Made by a program: the position numbers and the translations under genes
NCBI GenBank assembly: GCA_942492825.1
Contig: OW818635.1
Span: 868,001 to 932,000 of the forward strand
DNA from: GWE2-51-13 sp942492825
Lineage (GTDB): Bacteria > Bacillota_I > Bacilli_A > Erysipelotrichales > Erysipelotrichaceae
Length of the DNA: 64,000 nt
Direction: 5' to 3'
Shown here: piece after piece, positions 34,590 to 43,923 of the stretch
Position numbering within the stretch: the first letter of the stretch is position 1
Layout: each line of letters begins with the position of its first letter
Notes under the pieces: model-generated
What the model saw: only the letters and a program-made list of their open reading frames with translations
Database searches by the model: none
What the model was told of the DNA's origin: nothing

Positions 34590-35481
34590 AGTCCATGCGG
34601 TATGAATAGCGATTCCGTATGAACACGGCGATCGCATTCAACGTCAAAAGTAACCCCAGCAACACGATGATCCCGGCCGCTGCCACGTGTTGGAATTCCG
34701 TTTGAGGACGGGAGGTCCAATTATAGATTTGTAGGGGTAAAGCGCTAAAGATATCCATCGGTGAATCCGGTAAGAAACCGACATACCCGGCACCGCCGAT
34801 CATGATCAACGGAGCGGCTTCCCCCATCGCCCGTGAAATCGCCAGGATGGCTCCGGTCAGAATTCCCGGAAGCGCATAGGGTAATACGACCCGAAATACG
34901 GTCTGGCCTTTCGATGCGCCTAAGGCGAAGGATGCTTCGCGAAGCGAACCGGGAACAGCTTTGATCGCTTCTCCGGAAGCGACGATGATCACCGGTAAAA
35001 TCAAGAGACTCAACGTAAAGGCGCCGGACAAGATACTGTTGCCTAAACTGAGAATGCGTACGAATACCATCAACCCCAACATTCCGTAAACGATTGCGGG
35101 GACGCCGGCCAGGTTAGCGATATTGACGGAAAGGAGTTGGTAGAATTTCGTTTTCTTATTCGCATACTCTTCCAAATAGATCGCGGTCGAGATACCGACC
35201 GGAAGAGCGATCAAGATGGTCAATCCGATGATCCATACACTTCCGACCAAGGCGGTCAAGATGCCGGCTTTGCTTGGGAAACGGGAGGGAAACGAGGTCA
35301 GGAAGGACCAGCTCAAATACCCCAGTCCATCATTCAATATCTTCGCCATCAAGATTACCAAGAAGATGACGCCGGTCATCGTCGCCGCAAACACCAACCC
35401 ATGAAAGAAGGCGTTGACACGTTTGCGACGTTTCAAATGTTTGGCGATCGTCTGTTTCAACAGTTCGGATTGCGGACTCAT
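34588..35481 (-). CDS. pstA: Phosphate ABC transporter permease PstA
   Basis: A 297-residue permease with six membrane helices. The cytoplasmic EAA loop is visible as REASFALGASKGQTVFRVVLPYALPGILTGAILAIS in pieces (EASFALGAS, LPYALPGI), and it pairs with PstC to import phosphate. SPRFPSKAGILTALVGS near the N-terminus is typical of PstA. It overlaps pstC by four bases and is followed by a terminator, so the ATPase gene pstB is not in this operon. Confidence 0.95.
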   Translation of the reverse strand: MSPQSELLKQTIAKHLKRRKRVNAFFHGLVFAATMTGVIFLVILMAKILNDGLGYLSWSFLTSFPSRFPSKAGILTALVGSVWIIGLTILIALPVGISTAIYLEEYANKKTKFYQLLSVNIANLAGVPAIVYGMLGLMVFVRILSLGNSILSGAFTLSLLILPVIIVASGEAIKAVPGSLREASFALGASKGQTVFRVVLPYALPGILTGAILAISRAMGEAAPLIMIGGAGYVGFLPDSPMDIFSALPLQIYNWTSRPQTEFQHVAAAGIIVLLGLLLTLNAIAVFIRNRYSYRMD

Positions 35482-36371
35482 GCGTAGGTCTCCTTATTCT
35501 TTTTAACGATCGCGCGTGCGATCAGATTCATGATGAAGGTAAGTACGAAAAGCAAGGCGCCGACCGCGAAGACGGTCTGGTATTCGATCGATCCTTGCTC
35601 GATATCGCCCAGTGCCACATTGACCATGAATCCGGTCATCGTCTGGATGCTTTGGAGCGGATTAAACGTCAAGATCGGATTTTGACCGGCTGCGATCGCG
35701 ACGATCATCGTTTCGCCAACCGCACGGCTTATGGCTAACACAAAAGCGGATCCGATCCCGGATAATGCGGCCGGTACCACGACTTTGGTGGAGACTTCAA
35801 ACTTCGTCGAACCAAGCGCGTACGCACCTTGACGCATCGAATCCGGCACCGCGTTCATCGCGTCTTCGCTCATTGAAGCGACCAAGGGTAGAATCATGAC
35901 CCCCACGGCGATACTGGCGCTGGCCGCGTTGAAGATCATGGTCGAAGGAATCAGCGTACGAAGCAAGGGCGTGATGAAGGTCAAGGCGAAGAAACCGTAG
36001 ACGACTGAAGGAATCCCGGCCAATACTTCCAAGATCGGTTTTAGAATGCGACGGGTCTTTTTGGTGGCATATTCGCTCAGGTAGATCGCACTTCCTAAAC
36101 CCATCGGAATCGCGATCAAGGCTGAACCAATCGCAATCATGGTCGTCCCGATCACCAGCGGCCAAACGCCGAAGGCTTGAGGTTTCAAGGACGGACTCCA
36201 GATCGAAGTCGTAAAGAACTCGACGATCGAAACCTTTTGGAAAAATACGAAGGTTTCCGAAAAGAGCGAGAAAATAATTCCGATCGTCGTAAAGATCGAA
36301 ACGGTCGCCATGGCGGCTAACACTGATTTGAGTGCGACTTCGCGATACAGTCTGATTTTCTTTTTATCCAT
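35478..36371 (-). CDS. pstC: Phosphate ABC transporter permease PstC
   Basis: A 297-residue permease with six membrane helices, the second membrane subunit of the high-affinity phosphate importer. FTTSIWSPS and FGVWPLVIGT in the periplasmic/early region, ATKKTRRILKPILEVLAGIPSVVYGF in two blocks, and the EAA loop RQGAYALGSTKFEVSTKVVVP identify it. 54 bases downstream of pstS and four-base overlap with pstA. Confidence 0.95.
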   Translation of the reverse strand: MDKKKIRLYREVALKSVLAAMATVSIFTTIGIIFSLFSETFVFFQKVSIVEFFTTSIWSPSLKPQAFGVWPLVIGTTMIAIGSALIAIPMGLGSAIYLSEYATKKTRRILKPILEVLAGIPSVVYGFFALTFITPLLRTLIPSTMIFNAASASIAVGVMILPLVASMSEDAMNAVPDSMRQGAYALGSTKFEVSTKVVVPAALSGIGSAFVLAISRAVGETMIVAIAAGQNPILTFNPLQSIQTMTGFMVNVALGDIEQGSIEYQTVFAVGALLFVLTFIMNLIARAIVKKNKETYA

Positions 36372-36425
36372 AGTGTCTCCCTGACGGCCAAAGACGCCTG
36401 TGTCGGCGTCGGTTGGCGATTTGAT

Positions 36426-37337
36426 TTACTTAATGAGTTCTAACGAAGCTTCGTAATCCGCATCCGGTAGCGGGACATACCCGACATCGGTAACCAACTC
36501 TTTCGCGTTTTCAAGGTAGAAGGTTACGAATTCCAAGACTTCTTCACGTTCCAGCGACGCATCCGATACATAGATGTATAAAGGACGGGAGAGCGGTGCG
36601 TAGGATCCATCGGCGATCGTATCGAAGCTCGGAGTTACCGCACCTTTACCGTTATCGACCGCAACCAGTTTCAGTTTGTCTTGGTTTTCTTCATAATAGG
36701 CGAATCCGAAGAATCCGATCGCGTTCTTGTCGCCGGCGATCCCTTGGACAAGGACGTTGTCATCTTCCGAACCGGTGAAATCGTTACGCATCGCATCGAC
36801 TTCGCCGACGATTGCTTCGGTGAAATAATCGAAGGTTCCGGAATCGACGCCCGGGGCGTAGAAGACGATCTTTTCATTCGGCCAAGCAGGATTAATGTCT
36901 GACCAATACATGATGGTGCTGCCCGGTTTCCACATCTCGGCCAATTGTTCGACCGTCAACGAGGTTACCCAAGTGTTGGCAGGATTGACCATGATGGACA
37001 ATCCGTCGAAGCCGACCTTGATTTCCTGGTAGGTGACACCGGCTGCGGCCGCGGCTTCGGCTTCACCCGATTTGATTTTGCGGGAAGCGTCAGCGATGTC
37101 GATTTCTTTATTGATAAATTTCGTCATCCCTCCGCCGGTTCCGGAGAATCCGACCGAGACTTTGACATCGGGATAAACCGCGTTGAATTCCTCGGCGACC
37201 GCTTCGGTGACCGGGAATACGGTCGATGACCCATCGATCGCGATGTTCCCCTCTAATTTTTTCGTGTTTGACGTACATGCGGATAACCCTAAGATGGCGG
37301 CGAGGGTTAGGATGAGGATTGTTTTCTTATGTTGCAT
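36426..37337 (-). CDS. pstS: Phosphate-binding lipoprotein PstS
   Basis: A 303-residue lipoprotein with signal and lipobox LGLSAC (Cys21). The phosphate-site segments are GSSTVFPVTEAVAEEF, SGTGGGMTKF and APGVDSGTFDYF; IADASRKIK is typical of PstS. It captures phosphate outside the membrane for PstCA. First gene of the operon, preceded by a Pho-box-like repeat at 37414-37440, so low-phosphate induction is likely. Confidence 0.96.
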   Translation of the reverse strand: MQHKKTILILTLAAILGLSACTSNTKKLEGNIAIDGSSTVFPVTEAVAEEFNAVYPDVKVSVGFSGTGGGMTKFINKEIDIADASRKIKSGEAEAAAAAGVTYQEIKVGFDGLSIMVNPANTWVTSLTVEQLAEMWKPGSTIMYWSDINPAWPNEKIVFYAPGVDSGTFDYFTEAIVGEVDAMRNDFTGSEDDNVLVQGIAGDKNAIGFFGFAYYEENQDKLKLVAVDNGKGAVTPSFDTIADGSYAPLSRPLYIYVSDASLEREEVLEFVTFYLENAKELVTDVGYVPLPDADYEASLELIK

Positions 37338-37413
37338 GATCTATTGCCTCTTCTCTTTCGTTTTGGATACATGCATATCCTACCAAAAGAAGAGATGGAC
37401 TTGATTTCGATAA

Positions 37414-37440
37414 TGTTAATGTTTTGTTAAAAGAGATTAA
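37414..37440 (-). promoter_or_regulatory. Pho-box-like direct repeats upstream of pstS
   Basis: On the minus strand TTAATC-N4-TTAACA-N5-TTAACA. The two perfect TTAACA units are 11 bp apart, the spacing of Gram-positive PhoP boxes (TT(A/C/T)ACA repeats). Located about 77-103 bp before the pstS start. PhoP itself is not in the window. Confidence 0.65.
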
Positions 37441-37443
37441 CAA

Positions 37444-37467
37444 AAGGGTCCGCTCTTGCGGACCCGA
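37444..37467 (-). terminator. Terminator after ADP-ribosylglycohydrolase gene
   Basis: On the minus strand GGGTCCGC-AAGA-GCGGACCC is followed by TTTTGTT, 14 bases after the stop at 37480. Confidence 0.85.
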
Positions 37468-37479
37468 AATGATCATTAA

Positions 37480-38520
37480 TTAAAGCGGATAACGTTCTTG
37501 CCAACCCGGATCGATACGTGGACCCTCAAAGAGATCACGCGCGACTTGAAGGACCAAATCTTTCCCTTCCACGTTCTCAATCCAACTTGGATCGAGGGAT
37601 TGGATTCCATGCCATGCGCCGATCAAGTTGCCGCAGATCGCACCGGTACTGTCGCTATCGCCATCGTGGTTGACCGCGTGACGGAGGGCGAGGCGGGAAT
37701 CATCGGGGAATTTCAATGCGCAATAGACAGCGATCGCCAAGGCTTCTTCGGCGACCCATCCTTCACCCAAAGCCTCGATCGCACGTTGCGGTTCGATTTC
37801 TTCATTCGCAAGTTCAAATGCTTTTTGGAGATACAGAACGACTTCTTCGCACTCGGGTTGTTGTTTGAGATGATGAAGCGTCAATCCCAACGCCGCGGTC
37901 AAACTCTTTCCTTCCAACAAATGCGCGATAATTTGACTGAAGGCACCGCTCGCCAAATAACCGGTGGGATGACCATGCGTCAAAGCGGCGGCGGCACAAC
38001 CTTTTTGAAACGCTTCTTCCGGATCGAAAACCAAACCGAAAGGTGCACTGCGCATGACGCCGCCACATCCTTTGGATGAGTTGATCGGATCCTGGATCGT
38101 ACCGATCCCAATTTCGTTGAGGGCGGTAATACAACTGTTGCCCGGTGCGCGTTGCGCGTGTAGTAAGGGATGAGTGTAGAGCCATCCGTTTAGAATCTCT
38201 TTGTCTTTTGATGTCGGTGCTTGTTGGGTAAACAACCAACGCCGATACGCTTCGTGCATTGTGATTTCAAAAGATACGGGTCGATTTGAGTATTTCTGTT
38301 TCGCCAAGTAACGCATGATTCCGTCGATACTAAAGAGTGTCATCTGCGTATCGTCGCTAAATTCAGCAAACAACTTACCCGCCTTATCGAGTTCTTTGAT
38401 CCCTTCACTTCCATATTTCCGTAAGATCGCCGTTCGCGACAAGAATTCGACCGGCCATCCCAGCGCATCGCCGAGGGCGCCGCCCATCAGGCAGCCTGCG
38501 ATTTTTTGATAGGTGTCCAT
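37480..38520 (-). CDS. ADP-ribosylglycohydrolase family protein
   Basis: A 346-residue ARH/DraG-family hydrolase. Metal ligands are in GGALGDALGWPVEF, SDDTQMTLFSIDG and NHDGDSDSTGAICGN (DxDSDS), with SSKGCGGVMRSAPFG shaping the ADP-ribose site. It removes ADP-ribose from proteins, nucleotides or small molecules; the target is unknown. The start at 38520 fits the family, although no ribosome site is visible; a longer in-frame N-terminus (to 38586) looks unlike the family. The window also holds a macro-domain protein (11247), but no ADP-ribosyltransferase. Confidence 0.9.
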   Translation of the reverse strand: MDTYQKIAGCLMGGALGDALGWPVEFLSRTAILRKYGSEGIKELDKAGKLFAEFSDDTQMTLFSIDGIMRYLAKQKYSNRPVSFEITMHEAYRRWLFTQQAPTSKDKEILNGWLYTHPLLHAQRAPGNSCITALNEIGIGTIQDPINSSKGCGGVMRSAPFGLVFDPEEAFQKGCAAAALTHGHPTGYLASGAFSQIIAHLLEGKSLTAALGLTLHHLKQQPECEEVVLYLQKAFELANEEIEPQRAIEALGEGWVAEEALAIAVYCALKFPDDSRLALRHAVNHDGDSDSTGAICGNLIGAWHGIQSLDPSWIENVEGKDLVLQVARDLFEGPRIDPGWQERYPL

Positions 38521-38680
38521 GATTGTCAGTGTCGGTTCCAATACGAACCAAAAAACCTCAAACCGCAAGACTTCGCATACAAGCACTTCATCGAAACATC
38601 CTCTTGTTGAGGGATTCTACGTGATAAATTAGGATGCGGATGCATGGAATCACTCCTTTCGATCGAAAACGCGTCCGCGA

Positions 38681-39397
38681 TCAAACGGTAATCCTCTTTA
38701 TAAGCCGGCGTTGGATCCGTTCGTCAACGCCGCATGCGATCAAATATGCCTCGATGCTACCGTAGGTGGTCCGTAGATAATCCATCGCACGAATCATGTA
38801 TTCCGGTTTGGAATCCAAGAGATTCGCCGGTACTTTCTTTAACGCTTCGACGCTTTGGTCGAGATAGGTAAACGAAACTTGATAGTTACTGAGAATATCC
38901 GTATCGTCGACTCCGGCCAAACTCAACAGTAACATCGCGATGATCCCGGTGCGGTCTTTTCCGGCCGAACAATGAAACAATACGATCCCATCGTCGTGAA
39001 GGTCGATGATCCGCAACACTTCGCCGATCCGTGCGTTCATCCCAAGGATGTGGATGTAGAGATCATCCAAGGCCATCCGACTCAAATGACTCTGTAGGAA
39101 GGTTTCCTCGGCGTTGGTACGTGGAAGTAAATCGTAATTGAGCACATTGAATCGACTGTCCTTACTGAGCGGATTCGGTAATGCCTTGACTTCTTCGGGG
39201 GATCGCAGATCCAAGATCGTCTTGATCCCATAGTCGACTAGAACATCCGTTTCTTGAGGTGTGATGCTTGAGAGTTCGGCGCTTCTGACAAAGCGTTTGA
39301 ATGCGGTACTGCCGGATGGTGTCGGATATCCGCCCAAGTCGCGGCAGTTCCGTACGTTTTTAAGCGGCAGGCGAATGAGGGTGCCGTTGTTGGACAT
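38681..39397 (-). CDS. Tyrosine-protein phosphatase (PTP-like)
   Basis: A 238-residue protein of the bacterial Tyr/Ser phosphatase family related to IphP/Ptp-A-like lipid phosphatases. The P-loop HCSAGKDRTG provides the catalytic Cys and Arg; VRNCRDLGGYPT at the start and LDLRSPEEV (general acid region) are typical. The start at 39397 follows AAGGAG. It may act on phosphoproteins or phosphoinositide-like lipids. 20 bases downstream of a GGDEF gene on the same strand, so probably co-transcribed with it. Confidence 0.92.
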   Translation of the reverse strand: MSNNGTLIRLPLKNVRNCRDLGGYPTPSGSTAFKRFVRSAELSSITPQETDVLVDYGIKTILDLRSPEEVKALPNPLSKDSRFNVLNYDLLPRTNAEETFLQSHLSRMALDDLYIHILGMNARIGEVLRIIDLHDDGIVLFHCSAGKDRTGIIAMLLLSLAGVDDTDILSNYQVSFTYLDQSVEALKKVPANLLDSKPEYMIRAMDYLRTTYGSIEAYLIACGVDERIQRRLIKRITV

Positions 39398-39417
39398 GTA
39401 TAATTCTCCTTCTGTCA

Positions 39418-40515
39418 TTAACTTTCAAATCTGTTTTTACCGAGCCGTTTTGCTTGGTAAAGAAGCTTATCCGCTTGACGGATGAATTCATCGACACTGC
39501 GTCCGTCATATTCGCACACGCCGCCGCTGAGCGTGATGGTTACCGCAAAGTCATAAGCGGTGTTGGAAACGGTTTGCTGGAGGCGTTGACACAACATACG
39601 GGCATGCGTAAGATCGGTATCCGGTAAAATCAGGATGAACTCTTCCCCGCCGTAACGTCCGACCACATCGGTCATGCGCAAGGTGCGGACGATTGTTTCG
39701 GATAATCGGGTCAAGACATGATCGCCGGCCGGATGTCCGAATTCATCGTTGATCCGTTTGAAATCATCGACATCCATGATGACCATACTTAACGGATATC
39801 CGATCCGCTTGGATTTCGCGATTTCCTCATAAAGTTTTTGAAACGAGGACGTATGATTATAAAGTCCTGTCATCATGTCCTTTTGATTTAACTCTTCCAA
39901 AATCCGATTCTTATCTTTAAGTTGATGTTCAACAATGAACTGCGATTGCTTCAACCGATAGATCATGCGATTGAGGATCCAAGCCAAGACGATGAAAATC
40001 AAGGTATTGATACGTGTGACAAGCACCGCCGAAGGATCCGTTTGACTTAGAGGGAGTAAGAAAGCAAAAATCAGATAAGATCCTACGAAAGCGATCGTTA
40101 CTTCCAACACGGAGAGATATGAAAACGAAGCGACGACGATGATGACCATCAAATACATATGGACAAGATCGGCTTGCGTTTGGATTTTAAGTGCGAGTGC
40201 GATCCCGAACAGAATCACGGTTACCAGATAAAGTAAGTATTGAAGGTGGATCCATTTCGCTTTGATTTTGAGTCGATATACATACCCCGCAATGATCAAG
40301 GGGATTTGGATCAAACTAGCGACCAAGAATGCTAAGATGATGTCACCAATATTAAAGAAAAGATGTTCAAAGGCGAAGAGGACAAGTTCTATCCCAAACA
40401 ACGCGATGCTTGAAACAAGCAAACGCGATTGGTTGATCCGTGTGATTTCTTCGAAAAAAGGTTTTTTTAATGCTTTCGGAATCGGTGATCGAACGGATTT
40501 ACGTTGCGGTTTCAT
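39418..40515 (-). CDS. Membrane diguanylate cyclase (GGDEF)
   Basis: A 365-residue protein with six membrane helices in the N-terminal ~190 residues and a C-terminal GGDEF domain. The active motif is GGEEF within VVGRYGGEEFILILP, and RMTD five residues upstream gives an RxxD product-inhibition site. MDVDDFKRINDEFGHPAGD is the metal/substrate helix. It should make cyclic di-GMP in response to a membrane or ligand signal. GGAGG precedes the ATG at 40515. Followed by a phosphatase gene. Confidence 0.93.
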   Translation of the reverse strand: MKPQRKSVRSPIPKALKKPFFEEITRINQSRLLVSSIALFGIELVLFAFEHLFFNIGDIILAFLVASLIQIPLIIAGYVYRLKIKAKWIHLQYLLYLVTVILFGIALALKIQTQADLVHMYLMVIIVVASFSYLSVLEVTIAFVGSYLIFAFLLPLSQTDPSAVLVTRINTLIFIVLAWILNRMIYRLKQSQFIVEHQLKDKNRILEELNQKDMMTGLYNHTSSFQKLYEEIAKSKRIGYPLSMVIMDVDDFKRINDEFGHPAGDHVLTRLSETIVRTLRMTDVVGRYGGEEFILILPDTDLTHARMLCQRLQQTVSNTAYDFAVTITLSGGVCEYDGRSVDEFIRQADKLLYQAKRLGKNRFES

Positions 40516-40531
40516 CGTTTTCCCTCCGGTG

Positions 40532-41149
40532 CTATTCAACAAACACACGTAATACGGTTTTTAACTCGTTGGGATCGGTTTTCCGAAAGTCCGACAGATA
40601 GATTTCACGATGGGTCAAATCACGTCGCTTCAAACCGTTGGCGGTAAGATATTCTTCGATGCGATCGAAACTTTCTTTTTCCGTCGCAAAAGGACCGACA
40701 TGCAACATCTGGACACATTTTCCATCGCCTTGACGAAGAAAAATTACGTTACGTAAAAGCGGATCATTATCACCGTATTGCTTCAACGTGATAACTTGAT
40801 CGAACAATTTTTGCGTAACGAAATCCGGTTGCCGGATCATGAGCGTATAAACAAGTTGATCTTTGGTAAAGGATCCCTTTTTGCGTGCGGCTTCATTGAC
40901 ATCCCAAATCCCTTCCAAGGGATATACGGTATAGTCACGGAATCCTTCGGTAACGATCCCTTTACGATCGGACATTTTGATTCCGTAAGCGATACTGTAG
41001 AGCGTTTCGATGTTGCGCGCAAACGCCGGATCGTCCGGACTCCCTTCACCATGGATCGTGATGTAGGGGTGCTCTTCGACCATGACTAAAACCGGTTGTC
41101 GCGGGGGGAGGTAAAGCGTCTTTTCCGTCTTTCGCCATTCATGTTTCAT
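40532..41149 (-). CDS. GyrI-like small-molecule binding domain protein
   Basis: A 205-residue protein matching the GyrI-like/SOUL-related ligand-binding fold: KTLYLPPRQPVLVMVEEHPYITIHGEG in two parts, then YSIAYGIKM, YPLEGIWDV, and a second half with MLHVGPFATEKESFDRIEEYL and HREIYLSDFRKTDP. No DNA-binding domain is attached. Relatives bind hydrophobic cations or hydrolyse cyclopropanoid toxins. The start at 41149 follows AGAGG. 17 bases upstream of the GGDEF gene. Confidence 0.82.
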   Translation of the reverse strand: MKHEWRKTEKTLYLPPRQPVLVMVEEHPYITIHGEGSPDDPAFARNIETLYSIAYGIKMSDRKGIVTEGFRDYTVYPLEGIWDVNEAARKKGSFTKDQLVYTLMIRQPDFVTQKLFDQVITLKQYGDNDPLLRNVIFLRQGDGKCVQMLHVGPFATEKESFDRIEEYLTANGLKRRDLTHREIYLSDFRKTDPNELKTVLRVFVE

Positions 41150-41226
41150 GATTGTATCCTCTGTGTTTATTGTATCATATTCCGCAAACGATTGATTCAT
41201 TGGCATCTCTTTCTTCGATTGCGTAT

Positions 41227-41255
41227 AAAAAAAGACAGGTTACCCTGCCTGTTAA
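41227..41255 (-). terminator. Terminator after ZIP transporter gene
   Basis: On the minus strand two overlapping stems (ACAGG/CCTGT and GGTTA/TAACC) lead into seven T directly after the stop. Confidence 0.65.
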
Positions 41256-42070
41256 CCCAATGCGACATCCAGAAACATCATCAATGCAAAGCCTAACATC
41301 GCTCCGATGGTCGCGATGTCGGTTTTTTTGTCTTGTTGGGCTTCGGGAATCAATTCCTCGACCACGACGTAAATCATCGCTCCGGCCGCAAATGCCAAAG
41401 CATACGGGAGAATCGGTTTCATCGTAATGACCGCATAGGCGCCGATGACGCCGGCGATCGGTTCGACCAATCCCGATGCTTGTCCATAGATGAAACTTTT
41501 GAATCGGCTGAATCCTTCGCGACGCAACGGAATCGATACGGCTGCCCCTTCGGGGAAATTTTGTAAGCCGATCCCAATGGCAAGCGCGATCGCACCGGCC
41601 AGCGAAGCGGTCGGATTGCCGGTCGCGATGGCACCAAAGGCGACCCCGACAGCCAAGCCTTCAGGAATATTATGCAAGGTAATCGCCAAAATTAGAAGCG
41701 TACTACGACGAAACGAGGTTTTGACGCCTTCCGATTCATTGTCCGCATTGCCCATATGCAAGTGCGGCATGATTTGGTCGGCAACCCATAGAAACAAACC
41801 GCCGGCCAGAAATCCGACGACGGCCGGCAGCCAAGGCAGAATCCCGGCTTCTTCAGCCATCGCGATGGAGGGTGATAAAAGGCTCCAGAAACTGGCGGCG
41901 ATCATGACTCCTGCCGCAAACCCTAACATTCCATCCAACATCGTCCGTTTGATTTCTTTGAAGAAGAAAACCATCGCGGCTCCCAACGCCGTAACAAACC
42001 AGGTAAACAAGGTCGCACATAACGCCTGCGTTACCGGGCTTAAACTTGAAAAATAGTTGATAAAACCCAT
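41252..42070 (-). CDS. ZIP-family divalent metal transporter
   Basis: A 272-residue protein with eight membrane helices. Helices 4 and 5 carry the metal-binding motifs HNIPEGLAVG and QNFPEGAAVS, and a histidine loop PHLHMGN lies between helices 3 and 4. EELIPEAQQ near the end is also typical. ZIP proteins import zinc or other divalent metals; the QNFPEG variant is common in the GufA group. Monocistronic, no Zur/MntR box recognised. Confidence 0.93.
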   Translation of the reverse strand: MGFINYFSSLSPVTQALCATLFTWFVTALGAAMVFFFKEIKRTMLDGMLGFAAGVMIAASFWSLLSPSIAMAEEAGILPWLPAVVGFLAGGLFLWVADQIMPHLHMGNADNESEGVKTSFRRSTLLILAITLHNIPEGLAVGVAFGAIATGNPTASLAGAIALAIGIGLQNFPEGAAVSIPLRREGFSRFKSFIYGQASGLVEPIAGVIGAYAVITMKPILPYALAFAAGAMIYVVVEELIPEAQQDKKTDIATIGAMLGFALMMFLDVALG

Positions 42071-42154
42071 GTCATGTTCCCGCTTTCTTTACTGTTCTTA
42101 TTGTACTCACAATTTCAAAGGGTGTAAACCATAGTCATTATTTCAATTTTCACG

Positions 42155-42628
42155 TCATTCGACCGGTAATGCGCAAACATCCACCCATTGTTGGGTCTGC
42201 GCATATAATTCGAGTTCTTCGAGGGTAAGTTCGATGGCGGAATTGCTTGAACCACAGGCTGGAAAAACGGTTGCGAAACGTTTTAGTGAAACATCGAGAT
42301 AAATTTCAATGCCTTCGTTGACCGCAAACGGACAGATTCCACCGACCGCATGCCCGGTCAGACGCAAGGCATCGTCCGGAGAAAGCATCCGCGCTTTCAT
42401 TTGAAAGGTCTGTTTGAATTTTGCGTTGTCGACTTTCGCGTCCCCGGCCGTTACGACCAAAAGGCATCCGTCCTCTTTACGAAACGATAATGTCTTGGCG
42501 ATCCGTTGTCCCGCAACTTTGAGCGCTTGAGCGGCGAGTTCGACAGTTGCGGAAGAAACATCGAATTCGATGATTCGGTCGGCGATTGAGAATGTTTCAA
42601 AATAAGCTTTCACTTTATCGATGGCCAT
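42155..42628 (-). CDS. YbaK/EbsC family aminoacyl-tRNA deacylase
   Basis: A 157-residue protein of the YbaK/ProX-like editing family, which hydrolyses mischarged aminoacyl-tRNAs such as Cys-tRNA-Pro. Family blocks: AQALKVAGQRIAKTLSFR (with the catalytic Lys), VTAGDAKVDNAKFKQTF, and GHAVGGICPFAV followed by a DVSLKRF segment. The start at 42628 follows GGAGGGATC. It overlaps the upstream amidohydrolase gene by 14 bases. Confidence 0.93.
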   Translation of the reverse strand: MAIDKVKAYFETFSIADRIIEFDVSSATVELAAQALKVAGQRIAKTLSFRKEDGCLLVVTAGDAKVDNAKFKQTFQMKARMLSPDDALRLTGHAVGGICPFAVNEGIEIYLDVSLKRFATVFPACGSSNSAIELTLEELELYAQTQQWVDVCALPVE

Positions 42629-43775
42629 AAGATCCCTCCGAAGCATCAAGAACACCCGAAGCAATCGCGACGCGCAGATAATAGTCGATCCCTTTCAACA
42701 GGACGTCTTCGTCGAAATCAAAGTTACAACTATGAAGTGGGTAAGTAAATCCTTGATTCTCGTCATACGTTCCCAACATTACGAACATCCCACGCGTCGC
42801 ACGTTGGTAAAACGCGAAATCTTCCGCGAACATCAAGGGTAAGAGCGGTTCGGTTTCATCCGGCTTTAACATCTCCGACACCAACCGATAAAGGGTTGTG
42901 TCGTTGATGACCGGCGGATAGTAATCCCGCATTTCACTCGATATCTTGACGTTATATGCAATCGATATTCCTTCTTCGATTTGCTTCATTCGTTGTTTGA
43001 TGGTTTGGTCGACGTTTTCCTTGAAACTTCGGATCGTTCCGCTGAGTTGAACTTGTTGGGGGATGATGTTTCGAGCTTCCCCTCCGAAAATCGTACCGAC
43101 AGTGACGACCGCGGTCAAGAGCGGATCGATGTCTCGGGACACGATGGTATGATAGGCGCCAACCAGCGCGCTTGCGGCGACGATCGCGTCATTTCCCAGA
43201 TGCGGCTGCGCGCCATGGGCACTCTTTCCTTTTATGAGCACATCGAATTCAGCATTCTGCGCCAGCATTTCCCCATTTATGACACCGAACTTTCCCGCCG
43301 TCAATCCCGGGTATAAGTGAATCCCGAAAATCGAAGTGATCTTATATTTCGCGAAAATTCCGGACTCGACGATAATACGAGCACCCCCCGGTGCTTCTTC
43401 GGCGGGTTGGAAAATCAATACGATCCGTTTTTTAAGTTTTTTTCCGACAAGTTCTTTCGCCAAACCTAAAAGCATCGTCATATGCCCATCATGTCCGCAG
43501 GCATGCATTTTTCCGACATGGCTGGACATGAAACTCGTATTTGTTTGTTCGGTGACGGGTAGACCATCCATATCCGCCCGAAACGCGATCGCTTCATCCA
43601 TTTCGCCTTCAAGCACGACGATCCATCCGGTTTTAGCGATCGAGATCGGACGATATCCCATATCGGTCAATGCTTGGTAAAGATATTTCGATGTTTCGAA
43701 CAAATCAAACCCGATTTCCGGTATCCGATGTAGGTCGCGACGCGTTTGTTTGACCCAAGTTTTACGTTCTTCCAT
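42615..43775 (-). CDS. M20-family amidohydrolase
   Basis: A 386-residue metal-dependent hydrolase of the aminoacylase/hippurate hydrolase/N-acetyl-diaminopimelate deacetylase group. Metal site residues are in HACGHDGHMTMLLG and FQPAEEAPGGARI; GIHLYPGLTAG and KGKSAHGAQPHLG (dimerisation/lid domain) follow. Exact substrate unknown. The start at 43775 is supported by GGAGG; an upstream in-frame extension lacks homology. Overlaps ybaK by 14 bases. Confidence 0.92.
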   Translation of the reverse strand: MEERKTWVKQTRRDLHRIPEIGFDLFETSKYLYQALTDMGYRPISIAKTGWIVVLEGEMDEAIAFRADMDGLPVTEQTNTSFMSSHVGKMHACGHDGHMTMLLGLAKELVGKKLKKRIVLIFQPAEEAPGGARIIVESGIFAKYKITSIFGIHLYPGLTAGKFGVINGEMLAQNAEFDVLIKGKSAHGAQPHLGNDAIVAASALVGAYHTIVSRDIDPLLTAVVTVGTIFGGEARNIIPQQVQLSGTIRSFKENVDQTIKQRMKQIEEGISIAYNVKISSEMRDYYPPVINDTTLYRLVSEMLKPDETEPLLPLMFAEDFAFYQRATRGMFVMLGTYDENQGFTYPLHSCNFDFDEDVLLKGIDYYLRVAIASGVLDASEGSYGHR

Positions 43776-43923
43776 GTTGCCTCCGAGAATTTGTTGAAAA
43801 GCCATGGACGGGCGTCCGTGGCTCGATTTAACATAACGATTTATATGCATCCATTTTATCGTATCTTGATAAGAATGGCTACTTGAAACAAAAATGTTGG
43901 AAAGTTCATATGCTTCTCAGAAT

